NCBI RefSeq assembly: GCF_019175285.1
Contig: NC_056523.1
Coordinates: 179,769,635 to 179,833,634 of the forward strand
Source of the DNA: Sceloporus undulatus
Lineage: Eukaryota; Chordata; Lepidosauria; Squamata; Phrynosomatidae
DNA length: 64,000 bases
Direction: 5' to 3'
The position numbers and the translations under genes were made by a program. A model generated the notes under the pieces. The model was not told the DNA's origin. It did not search any database and worked only from the letters and a program-made list of their open reading frames with translations. This document shows, piece by piece, positions 1 through 9,318 of the stretch. The stretch's first letter is position 1, and each line of letters opens with the position of its first letter.

Positions 1-239
1 TCCTACATTGGGGGCGGGGAATTTTGTCCTACATTTGTCCTACATTTTAAACATTTGTCCCGGTTTGGAGGTTGACAGTTATGGCAACCCTACTCATGGG
101 TAGTCCTTCCCCTTATTTGTGAGCAGACCTCCTGCTTTACCCGGGAGTAGACCTCAATGTCTTGCCTTTAAGAAGACTTCTGTGCCTTACTCACTGCCAC
201 CATTTTCATATCGCCTCTTTAACCATCTATTTTCCAAGC
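1..239. other. unassigned repeat-like edge sequence
   Basis: The first 60 bases repeat the phrase tcctacat three times, followed by ggttgacagttatggcaacc. A loosely similar phrase (gttgccatacatcctac) occurs near 62490. I cannot assign a family and see no coding signal. Confidence 0.3.
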
Positions 240-960
240 TAAACACCCAGCTCCCTGAGTCTTTTCTCATATGGCATGATTTCCAGGCCCTTCCTCATTT
301 TGCTGGCCCTCCTTTGGACATGCTCCAATTTATCAACCTCTTTTTTGAACTGTGGCGCCCAGAACTGGACACAGTATTCCAGGTGAGGCCTGATTAAGGC
401 AGAATAGAGTAGCACTTCCCTTAGCTTAAACACTATAATTCTATTGATGCAGTTTAAAACTGCATTGGCCTTATTAGCTGCCGCATCGCACTGTTGACTC
501 ATGTTCAATTTGTGGTCTACTTGGACTCCTAGATCCCTTTCACACGTAGTCTCGTTCAGCCAGGTGTTCCCCATCCTATATCTATGCATTTCATTTTTCT
601 ATTTAAGTGCAGTATCTTACATTTCTCCCTGTTGACATTCATTTTGTAAGGTTTGGCTCCACTTTCTAATCTATTAAGGTCATTTTGAATTTTGATCCTG
701 TCCTCTGGGGAGCTACTCCTCCTAATTTAGTGTCATCTGCAGATTTGATAAATATGCCCCCAATACTTATTAGTCCAAGTCATTAATAAATATATTGAAT
801 AGCACTGGGCCCAGGACAGAACCCTATGGCACTCCACTAGTCACTTCTCTCCAGGATGAAGAGCATCATTGTTGAGCACCCTTTGGTTTTGGTGGGTCAG
901 CCAATTACAAATCCACCTAACAGTTGCAATATCCTTTCTCTTTAGTTTCCAGTAAGATTG
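240..960 (-). mobile_element. CR1-clade LINE fragment, reverse transcriptase to C terminus
   Basis: Read on the minus strand this stretch encodes the second half of a CR1 reverse transcriptase. From about 830 downward the RT motif GSVLGPVLFNIFINDLD is legible (preceded by GVP and a stop where Q is expected), then the catalytic region SADDTKLGG where CR1 normally has FADD. A segment ending at 239 carries [31 protein letters not shown] and VQRRASKMRKGLE, typical of the CR1 C-terminal domain. Stops and frame changes are scattered through it, and the protein breaks up after KRLRELGV near 240. No 3' tail repeat is seen. It is a 5'-truncated, inactive copy, related to the CR1 fragments at 24.5 and 46.7 kb. 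Confidence 0.85.
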
Positions 961-1017
961 TTTTCAGAGGGAGTCTGGTGGTGGTGGGAACTCTAGCCAC
1001 CTAAATACCTTCAAGGT

Positions 1018-1228
1018 GCCAGGTCCTGCCTAATCTTGGAAGCCAAGAAGGTTCAGCCCTGGTTAGCACTTGTATGGGAGATTGCCAAGGATTCCTAGGT
1101 GCTGTAGGCTGCATTTCACAGGAAGGAAAACCCACCTCTTCAGTATTCCCTGGCTAGGAAAACCCTGTGACATTCATGGGATTACCCCCACTTGGCCAGT
1201 GACTTGAAGGCATGTACTTTACCTTATG
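1018..1228 (+). mobile_element. 5S-rRNA-derived SINE
   Basis: Positions about 1030-1105 match the 3' half of vertebrate 5S rRNA, including its internal promoter: aatcttggaagccaag, then ggttagcacttgtatggga, then aggtgctgtaggct. The following body (ggaaggaaaacccacctct, cttcagtattccctggctag, attcatgggatt, gtgacttgaaggcatgtac) is shared with the copy at 35.5 kb. The 5S head is truncated at its 5' end. 5S-derived SINEs are known in squamates. Confidence 0.82.
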
Positions 1229-1365
1229 AACTAGTGTGGTGTAGTGCTTTCCCCCGAAGAAGGCAAAGGCAAACTCCCTCTGAACAAATCTTGCCAAGAT
1301 GATAGGGTCACCTTAAAGATACCATAAGTCAGAAATGACTTGAAAGCATAGACCAAGAACAACAC
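1229..1365 (+). mobile_element. CORE-like tRNA SINE, internally deleted
   Basis: It starts with ctagtgtggtgtagtg (tRNA A-box side), jumps directly to gaagaaggcaaaggcaaact, and ends in cataagtcagaaatgacttg plus an aacaac-type tail. The B-box and the CORE part present in full copies (54422, 55086) are missing. Confidence 0.75.
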
Positions 1366-1546
1366 TTAGGAGTTGGTGGCCTTTTCTACCACCCGAGGAA
1401 TGTGCTTCCAAAACTGAGTTCTGGCTTGACAGTGGCCTAAAGAGAAATAATGGAAACTGAGGGCATCCCCTGGGAAGTTGACTTGGCTGTGAAGTCTCCT
1501 CCCAGTTTTTGCGATCCTTTCTTCTGAAGAAGGAACAGAGAGGAGA

Positions 1547-1795
1547 TTGTTGTTGTGTACCTCCAAGTCAGTTTTGACTTATCGGGACCCTAAGGCAAAC
1601 CTATCATAGGGTCTTCTTGACAAGTTTCTTCAGAAGGGGCTTGCCATTGCCATCCTCTGAGGCTGAGAGAGTGTGACTCTCAGTTCTCAGCCCAAGGTCA
1701 CTCAGTGGATTTTTAGCGTGAGCTGGGAATCGGACCCTGATCTCCGGACTCTTAATCCAATGATCAAACCACTATACCATGCTGGCTTTGAGAGA
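1547..1795 (-). mobile_element. CORE-like tRNA SINE, near full length
   Basis: In reverse orientation the copy begins with the ttgttgttgtgt tail, continues through the conserved 3' part (cttatcgggaccctaaggc), the CORE segment (ctgaggctgagagagtgtga) and the tRNA B-box side (gggaatcggaccctgatctc), and ends with the head accactataccatgctggc. A short insertion (cagttctcag) is present in the middle. Confidence 0.85.
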
Positions 1796-2543
1796 AGCGA
1801 TAGTGTCACTTTAAAATGTGTGTATGTGTATGTAGCAGCCAATAGTCTGCTTTGCAGAGTCATTCGATGCTGTCTTGTTAGCTCACTGCAGCAACAACCA
1901 TGACAATGACAACAACAGTAATCTTGTGGCACTTTAATGACTGACTGACTTATTTTCACATAGGGTTTCCTAGACTAAAGCCCACTTCCCAGGTTTTGTG
2001 AAGCAGTGCTTTGAGTTGGCAGAAAGACATCACTCATACACACTGACAGAGAAATTGTAAACTGTCAGGCCAAAAAAGACCACAAAATAAACTGTATTTC
2101 TTCTGGCAAATCCTCGCCTCTTGGACCCATCGACTGCATTTTATCCTCCCTACTCCCACGTGTCTGCATCAGCAAAGAATACTACTTCATACATCTGATA
2201 AGTGGGCTCTAATCCACAAACACCTATAGATGAGATGTCCCAAGTCCCTTGTCTTTGTGCTTCCCTTGCTTCTGTTTGAACCCCCTATATTCTGCTAGGT
2301 AGTGAAGTGCACTGTTTTTAAAATGTCTCAGTTTTGCTGTCCTCCTCCCACTTTTTCCCTTTGCCCTTAGCTTACATCAGTTGCTGTAAACTTAGTTCAG
2401 AAGTGCAAAAGTAGTTCATATTCAATTAATTCAGAGGAGAGGAGAGGAGAGGAGAGGAATTTTGCCCTTCCCTGTGGACTTAGGCAAAAGCAAACTGCCA
2501 CAACCTCTTCTAGCTTGAGGTATATCTTTTTTCCTGCGTAGTA
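1796..2543. other. unassigned intergenic sequence with a GGAGA microsatellite
   Basis: I see no recognisable gene or repeat family here, apart from a short pure (GGAGA)n tract at about 2433-2458. Confidence 0.5.
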
Positions 2544-2768
2544 CAGTGGGCCCTTAGTATCCACTGGTGTTTGGCTCCAGGTCTCACAGTTGATATCAAA
2601 ATCTGTGGATATTCAAGTCCCATTAAATAAAATGGTATAGTAAAATGGTGTCCCTTATATAAAATAGCAAAATCAAGGATTGCTTTTTCTGAAAAGTCAT
2701 CCCTCCCAATTCGCAGGGGATCCATTCTGGACACACCCTAAATCAGAAAAACTACAAATATTCAAAGT
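2544..2768 (+). mobile_element. Tigger/pogo-type MITE, 5' part
   Basis: It begins tacagtgggcccttagtatc with the TA target dinucleotide at 2542-2543 and carries the family phrases ttcaagtcccattaaataaa, atagtaaaatggtgtccctt and attgctttttctg. Its 3' part reappears at about 3250-3312 beyond an L2 fragment. Further copies are at 32768 and 56357. Confidence 0.75.
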
Positions 2769-3245
2769 CCATTGGTTCGCTTCCGGTCCCAATACAAAGT
2801 GTTGGTTATTACCTTTAAAGCCCTAAATGACTTGGGCCCGAGCTACTTGAGGGAACGCCTCTCCCTATATAATCCGCCCCTCACTCTCAGAACAACAGGG
2901 AAATTCCTACTTGAACTCCCTAAGACGAGACTGGTAACAACCCACCAAAGAGCTTACACAGCGACTGCACCCACTCTTTAAAAAGGCCTTAAAAACCCAT
3001 CTCTTCCAGCAAGCATATCTTCCCGACTCCTGTTAAAGAACATTCCCCTATTAGATTATGATATTGGGCACCTTATAGTTTAATTGTATAATTTTTAATG
3101 TTAATAATGTTACGGTATAGTTATACCTGTACATCAATGTTTTAACTGTTTTATATTGTATTACGACGTTGTTATGGTTTTATCTGATGTGAACCACCCT
3201 GCCTGCTTGCCGTCTGCGGTGGAGCAAGTCCACAAACAGGGAGGG
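2769..3245 (+). mobile_element. L2-clade LINE 3' end inserted in the MITE
   Basis: The coding part encodes SQYKVLVITFKALNDLGPSY then LRERL and, further on, KTRLVTTHQRAYTATAPTL, the usual C terminus of L2-type ORF2. An AT-rich 3' UTR follows, ending in gatgtgaaccaccctgcctg. An imperfect short repeat (tattcaaag at 2759, tatttcaaag at 3253) brackets it and may be the target-site duplication. Only the last ~70 codons plus the UTR are present. Confidence 0.7.
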
Positions 3246-3249
3246 ATGA

Positions 3250-3312
3250 GTGTATTTCAAAGCTGTGGATGCTTGAATCTGTGGCTAAAGAATCCGTTAT
3301 GCTGGAGGATGT
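3250..3312 (+). mobile_element. Tigger/pogo-type MITE, 3' part
   Basis: The stretch tttcaaagctgtggatgctt, gaatctgtggct, aatccgttatgctggagg matches the end of the MITE family whose 5' half is at 2544-2768 (compare 32920-32980). It was separated from its 5' half by the L2 insertion. Confidence 0.6.
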
Positions 3313-3341
3313 ATGGTACATGGGGCTCTGTCAGCTCTTTC

Positions 3342-3365
3342 AAAGGCACACTGTCACTCCTGGAG
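3342..3365 (+). repeat. left target-site duplication of the full-length L1
   Basis: A 24-base sequence containing gcacactgtcactcctggag is found unchanged at 10637-10660. It directly abuts the first L1 monomer. Confidence 0.92.
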
Positions 3366-3935
3366 CAGCAGCGGAGGCAGCAGAAGGAAGGGCGAGACGC
3401 TTGGCCCCAACGCGCTCTCCTCCTCCTCCAACCAGCACCAGAGCAGCACTCAAGCCGCGCAGGCGGGAGGGATAAATTCCCCCCGCCCAACACACTCACC
3501 AGCAGCAGCGGAGGCAGCAGAAGGAAGGGCGAGACGCTTGGCCCCAACGCGCTCTCCTCCTCCTCCAACCAGCACCAGAGCAGCACTCAAGCCGCGCAGG
3601 CGGGAGGGATAAATTCCCCCCGCCCAACACACTCACCAGCAGCAGCGGAGGCAGCAGAAGGAAGGGCGAGATGCTTGGCCCCAACGCGCTCTCCTCCTCC
3701 TCCAACCAGCGCCAGAGCAGCACTCAAGCCGCGCAGGCGGGAGGGATAAATTCCCCCTGCCCAAACCACACTCACCAGCAGCAGCGGAGGCAGCAGAAGG
3801 AAGGGCGAGACACTTGGCCCCAACGCGCTCTCCTCCTCCTCCAACCAGCGCCAGAGCAGCACCCAAGCCACGCAGGCGGGAGGGATAAATTCCCCCCGCC
3901 CAACACACTCACCAGCAGCAGCGGAGGCAGCAGCG
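3366..3935 (+). promoter_or_regulatory. tandem 5' UTR monomers of L1 (promoter array)
   Basis: The phrase agcagcagcgg starts at 3364, 3501, 3638, 3777 and 3914, so there are four complete monomers of 137, 137, 139 and 137 bp and a fifth that breaks off after about 22 bp. Each holds ggcagcagaaggaagggcga, ttggccccaacgcgctctcc and gggataaattcccc. Monomers are GC- and CpG-rich and differ by only a few substitutions. By analogy with mouse L1 A/Tf/Gf monomers they are probably the promoter; that role is inferred. Open frames through this array on both strands are by-products of the composition. Confidence 0.85.
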
Positions 3936-4507
3936 TCGGAGCCCTTTTTTTCTTTCCTTTCCTAGCTGCCATAAACAATACAGATGCGCTGTTAGACAAG
4001 GCTATAGTGGGTGACCATCTCGCCCGCATCCAACATATTGTAAATCGACCCGGTGAAGGGCGAAGCTGTTTGAGTTGACAAGCAGCTGAGAGGGCTCGGG
4101 GGCTTGATCGGGGTTCCAGGAGTCTTTCCAGTACGGGGAGGGGCATCTGGGACATACCGGGAGCTAGAGCAGCCTTACAATATGTTGTGTAGCGAGAATT
4201 CTTGTCTAACTTTTATATTTAATGATACAGTGTTATGTCACTAAGCTAGATACAGGGGACAGAAACAGGGTTCAAGTAGGGGAATGTTTAGAAATTCTAG
4301 TATAATAGAAGTAAGTAGAACACTCTGTCTAATAAGACTGGAGGAAGGGTATAGCTCTTTGCTGTTTTTCTTTCTGATAACTAAATAATATTAAGGTAAA
4401 CGGGAGTAATCGGTTGGTACACTGTACTAGTTAAGGTATCATACAGGTAGGCAAACATCTGTAGGAATAAGATCTAAAGGACAAGATACCTTGTGTTAGT
4501 GATTAAA
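3936..4507 (+). other. unique part of the L1 5' UTR
   Basis: Non-repetitive leader between the last partial monomer and the ORF1 start. It turns from GC-rich to AT-rich at about 4180. No long open frame belongs to it. Confidence 0.7.
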
Positions 4508-5533
4508 ATGGCATCAGGTGTGAGATCTAGAAATTTGACACAAACACAACTAGTTATAAATCCTAGTTGGGGATCCATAGATACAGCTAATAATCCAACA
4601 GATATATCCACCATTATTTTACAGGAATTGAGAGAATTCAAGAAAAATTTCAAAAAAGAGATCAGGGAAGAATTAAAGGCTACCAGAAATGAAATCAGGC
4701 AAGACTTACAAAAAGAAATAAATGCTCTGGTAGACACAATGGATAGTATCAATAAGGATATAAAAGAAGTTAGAGCAGAATTAACAGAGGTGGCTGTAAG
4801 GACTGATGAAACTGAATTAAAAATTGAGGGGATGGATCAAAAACAAACCAATTTGGAATTTGAAATCCTTTTACAAGAAATCAGATACAGAGATAGATGC
4901 GTGAAACTAAGAGGGATACCAGAGCAAATTAATGAAGACATTGAAAAGAATATTCATATAAAACTGTCAGAATTCTTAAGTATACCCGAGGAGATCTTGG
5001 AAAATCAGATAGACAGAATTTTCAGAATAAATTCAAAAGCTGCCAGGGAAAAGAAACTTCCGAGGGATGTAGCGGTATGTTTTTTAGGTACTAGACTTCG
5101 GGATAAACTAATCCAAAAAAATTTTGAGGAAAAGTTAATAATGGGAGATGTAACTATAGAAATCTTTAAAGACATACCCCCACAGATCTTGAAAAGGAGA
5201 CAAGAATACAAAATTTTATCTAATGCTTTACAGCGAAGAAACATAAATTTCAGATGGGACAAAATTGAAGGATTATCTTTTAATTATAATCAAAAAAGAA
5301 TCAAAATAGACTCAGTTGAGAAAGCTAAGGTATTTTACAAGAAAAATTTAGCTAAGGACAAAAATGCAAGATCAAATAGCAACAAAACAGGTACAAATTC
5401 TGAGGAGAAGAAAGGAGAAACAAATTTTCAGTCAAATTTGAAGGGTGCGATAACATTATTAAACAAATCTGATTCGGAAGAAGAGGTGTTAAGTGAGGAA
5501 GAAGAGAGGGAAGAAAGAGAGCCAAACATATAG
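4508..5533 (+). CDS. L1 ORF1 protein (RNA-binding chaperone)
   Basis: ORF1p coats L1 RNA as a trimer, forms the cytoplasmic RNP and acts as a nucleic-acid chaperone. The frame is open for 341 codons from the ATG at 4508 (MASGVRSRNLTQ); upstream in-frame codons exist from 4493 but lack an ATG. A low-complexity N terminus is followed by a charged heptad-rich coiled coil (about residues 35-120, for example EFKKNFKKEIREELKATRNE), then an RRM-like domain beginning near RYRDRCVKLRGIPEQ, then the C-terminal domain with FKDIPPQILKRRQEY. The tail is very acidic (SDSEEEVLSEEEEREER). Size and order fit vertebrate L1 ORF1. ORF2 begins 35 bp downstream. It is intact here; whether it is expressed cannot be told. 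Confidence 0.92.
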   Translation: MASGVRSRNLTQTQLVINPSWGSIDTANNPTDISTIILQELREFKKNFKKEIREELKATRNEIRQDLQKEINALVDTMDSINKDIKEVRAELTEVAVRTDETELKIEGMDQKQTNLEFEILLQEIRYRDRCVKLRGIPEQINEDIEKNIHIKLSEFLSIPEEILENQIDRIFRINSKAAREKKLPRDVAVCFLGTRLRDKLIQKNFEEKLIMGDVTIEIFKDIPPQILKRRQEYKILSNALQRRNINFRWDKIEGLSFNYNQKRIKIDSVEKAKVFYKKNLAKDKNARSNSNKTGTNSEEKKGETNFQSNLKGAITLLNKSDSEEEVLSEEEEREEREPNI

Positions 5534-7105
5534 GAAAAGATTTGTAGGAACACAAAGATAAGTCAAAGATGGAGATAAAAATTGCATCTTGGAATACTAA
5601 GGGACTGAATTCGGTTAAAAAGAGAAAACAGATCTATCATTATATTGAGAAGAATAAATTCGATATAGTGTGCCTGCAGGAAACAAAAATAAGACAAGAC
5701 GATAGTAACTATTTGAAAAACTATAAACTAGGAAATCTAGAGGGGGGTGGCTATATACGTTAACGGGAAATACTCTGTAAAGGAATTGGATAAAGATAGT
5801 GAAGGAAGATTCATAATTGTGGAAATTTTCATCTCGGATAGTAAACTAGTAGTAGTTAATATCTATGCTCCATTAGAAAAGAAAGGTGCATTTTTTAACA
5901 ACTTAAATAAAAAATTACATGATTTGAATGTCAAGAATTATTTACTAGTAGGTGACTTTAACGGAGTGCTGAAGCCCGCAAGAGATAGACAATCCAATAA
6001 ATTGATAGCAAAAAATCAAGGGAAACTCCCTACGAGTTGTATTAACTTAATAGAAGAACACGATTTGATAGATGCATGGTCTCACTTATATGAGGATAAA
6101 AAAGGTTTTACATTTTTTTCCGATTCTCATAAATCGTTTTCAAGAATAGACTTATTTTTACTTTCAAGAGACTTAAGCACAAAGCTAACAAAGATGGAAA
6201 TTCACCCTCGGACTTATTCGGATCATAATTTAATAGAACTAGGTATTAAAACTTTTGAGAAGAGGGGATTTGAATGGAGACTAAAAGATGAACTATTGGA
6301 AGACCCAAAGTTCGCTGGGAAATTAAGGAAAGAGATACATTTGTTCTTCAAAGAAAATATGACGCAAGGTATGTCATTAAAAATTCTGTGGGATACTTTC
6401 AAAGCGGTAACAAGGGGTTACCTAATTCAAAGATCTGCAGAGTTAAAAAAAATTAATAAGGAGAAGCAACTTATGTTACTGGATCAATTAGCAAGAAAGG
6501 AAGACGAATTAATTCAAGATCCAACCAACAATACTACTCGTAATGAAATTAAATTGCTCCAGAAGCAAGTTAAGATGGAAGAAACAAAGGAGTTAGCAAA
6601 AGAGTTAAAACTAGCCAAATTCGATTACTTTGAAAATGCGAATAAACCCGGTCGATGGCTGGCAAATAGAGTAAGGAAAATCAGAAAATCCAAAAACATT
6701 TCCAAAATCAGAGATAAATTAGGAACTTACACATGTAAGGACAAGATTGAGGAGGTTTTCTATAGCTATTTCAGGAAGCTTTATAAGGAAGATAAGCCCT
6801 CTTCCAATTTGAATGATGTATTAGATAAGTTTTTCAAAGATAAAGAAATACCCTTGGCCACCGAAGAGCAAAAAGCAGAGTTAAACAAACCATTTACAAA
6901 AGAGGAAGTTATTTTAAGTATTCAAAATTTAAAAGATGGGAAAGCTCCTGGCCCAGATGGGTTTACGTCAACATTCTATAAGTTGTACAAAAATGATATA
7001 GCGGACCATTTCTGTAAGGTAGTGAATTCTATCTCAAAAGAAGGAATACCAGACACCTGGAAAAAAGCGCACATTGTACTGATCCCCAAAGAGGGGAAAG
7101 ATCTA

Positions 7106-7360
7106 CAGTGGTACCTCGGGATACGAATTACCCAGGTTACGAATTTTTCGGGATACGAATAAATCCCATAGGGATTTATTGTTTCGGGTTACGAAGGTTT
7201 TTTCGGGTTACGAAAAACCCCCGGCGCTGTTTTCAATGGAGCCGCGGCGGAGCCGCGGCTTTTTTTCCATTAGCGCCTATGGCAATTCGGGTTACGAAGG
7301 TTTTTCGGGTTACGAAATTAGCCGCGGAACGAATTAATTTCGTAACCCGAGGCACCACTG
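7106..7360. mobile_element. Tigger/pogo-like MITE inserted in L1 ORF2
   Basis: Inverted ends cagtggtacctcggg and cccgaggcaccactg are flanked by TA at 7104-7105 and 7361-7362, the target preference of Tc1/mariner/pogo elements. The inside repeats the phrase cgggttacgaa or its variants many times in both orientations. It encodes no transposase. The element plus one TA is 257 bp, and deleting that amount rejoins the RT reading frame (KDLL-QVSNFRP), so it inserted into a formerly open ORF2. A sister copy is at 19519-19772. Confidence 0.9.
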
Positions 7361-8460
7361 TATTGCAGGTTAGTAATTTTCGACCGATCTCTCTTTTAAA
7401 TATCGATTATAAGATTTACGCTTTTTTGTTGGCAAACAGACTCAGGAAATTACTAATACAAAACATCAAAGAAGACCAAAATGGCTTTCTGCCAGGACGG
7501 CAGATTAAGAACAATCTAAGAGCAATTTATAGCATACTGGAATATTATAATGTTCACAGAGAAAGACAGCTAGCGCTTTTATTTGTAGACGCCGAAAAGG
7601 CGTTCGATAACATAAAGTGGTCATTTATGTTAGAAACCTTAAAAAGAATGAATCTTGGAGAACTCTTCTGTGGAAACATTAAGCAAATTTACAAAGAACA
7701 AGTGGCCAGCCTAAAGATAAACAATACCGTGACTCAAGAATTTCCGATAACTAAAGGGACGAGACAAGGCTGTCCTTTATCCCCTCTTCTCTTTATAGCA
7801 ACTCTAGAGATATTGAATAATGCCATTCGAAACAACGCTAATATAAAAGGCACAAAGATTAAAGGACATGAACATAAGATAAGAGTGTTCGCAGATGATA
7901 TGATAGTGATATTAGAAGATCCTTTGAATACCGTCGACACCCTGTTAAAAGAGCTTAACAATTTTGGTAAAGTAGCAGGGTTCAAGAGTAACAGAGAAAA
8001 GTCTAATATATTAACTAAAAATATATCAAAACAAGAGCAAGAAGCATTGACTCAAAAGACAGGCTGTCAAATACAGAAAAAGGTTAAATATCTCGGAGTG
8101 TGGATTTCAAATAACAATAACAACTTATTTGAAAATAATTATCAAAAACTCTGGAAAGAAATCAAAAAGGATCTGTTATATTGGAATAGGCTACAACTAT
8201 CGTTATTAGGTAAGATCTCTTTGTTAAAAATGATGATACTACCAAGAATTATTTTTCTTATGACCAATGTTCCGATAATTTCTGATGATAGAATTTTAGA
8301 CGAATGGATGAAGGAATTTAAAAAGTTTATTGGCAAAGGTAAAAAATCAAGGATCAAATGGGAGTTATTGAGAGATGCGAAAGAAAGAGGGGGATGGGCC
8401 TTTCCAGATTTAAAATTATACCTACAAGCAGCACACCTTACATGGATCCAAGATTGGATA

Positions 8461-8477
8461 AAATTAGAAAATACATC
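8461..8477 (+). repeat. left target-site duplication of the inner L1
   Basis: aaattagaaaatacatc occurs here and again at 9302-9318, bracketing the inserted L1 3' fragment. Confidence 0.92.
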
Positions 8478-9301
8478 TGACGATAACTTAGATAAAAAAT
8501 ATGGGAAGTTATTATTTTACTTAATTACAGCATCAAGATTAGTTTATGCCGCAAATTGGAAGAGTAAGGAGAAAATAGAGTGCAACAACTGGATATTAAA
8601 GGTGTTAGACATGGCTGAAATGGACAAACTTACCTGTTTGGCACAAGGAAAATCATGGGGAAACTGCAGAACAACCTGGAATCCATTCCTTGAGTTCCTG
8701 GAAAAAAAAGAAAAACATTAAATGTGATTTAGATTAGATTAAAGATTGTTTGAATCATGCTAAAACATTATATAGATGTAGATTGCATTGATAATATTTG
8801 CGAACTAACATTCTGTTTCTCTATTTTATATTAGAAGATGTACCTTCTTAACAGAGGAAATGAAGAAATAAGGGGAATTATATATAATTTTCTGAATATA
8901 TAATGTTTATTTTACTATAAATACATATCTCTGTAGTTAGATTTTGGAAGCGTCTCAGATGTACTAATTGTAAATATAAATTTCTGATCCAAAAGGCGGA
9001 AGACAGTTCCTTGGAAGATAAGAAAGATGAGTGCTTAAATTGTCTTTAATTCTCATATACAGACAAGAAAGAGTGTATTAGTAAACTTCAGGAAGTCAAT
9101 TTTATATGTTTTATAGTAGATGTTTAGTTGTTTATGTTTGTTTGTCAGGGTTTAGGTTAGGGGTTAGTATATCGTAACAAGCTATGTATGTATGCATGTA
9201 TATATGTATGTTATATCATGTGTACTGTATGCAACCATATAATGAACTGTATAAAATGTATGTATATTGTTTTTTAATTTCATAATAAAGTAATTAAAAA
9301 A
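8478..9301 (+). mobile_element. 5'-truncated second L1 inside L1 ORF2
   Basis: The insert begins within the last ~80 codons of an L1 ORF2 (LLFYLITASRLVYAANWKSK onward), ends that frame with EFLEKKEKH and a stop at 8719-8721, continues with a ~570-bp AT-rich 3' UTR, and finishes with aataaagtaatt plus an A-tail. Its C terminus is homologous to, but clearly different from, the outer element's own end (LLYLITAARLEIAANWEKN at about 10190), and the two 3' UTRs differ, so a different L1 subfamily is involved. The junction happens to be in frame, so the outer ORF2 reads straight into the inner C terminus. Confidence 0.93.
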
Positions 9302-9318
9302 AAATTAGAAAATACATC
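9302..9318 (+). repeat. right target-site duplication of the inner L1
   Basis: Second copy of aaattagaaaatacatc. Outer ORF2 resumes directly after it (NLEGFDLKYGWHGYIWYNKS). Confidence 0.92.

Noticed and set aside
1030-1105. Possible genuine 5S rRNA gene
   Set aside because: Only the 3' half of 5S is present and it runs directly into a SINE body shared with another copy at 35.5 kb.
3156-4155. Several overlapping open frames of 60-200 codons on both strands across the monomer array
   Set aside because: They follow from the GC-rich tandem L1 monomers; peptides are repetitive, and both strands give similar low-complexity products.
7108-7362. Open frame joining MITE sequence to L1 reverse transcriptase, as if a fusion gene
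   Set aside because: The N-terminal ~80 codons are MITE sequence in which the frame happens to stay open. The join is an insertion junction, not a gene fusion.
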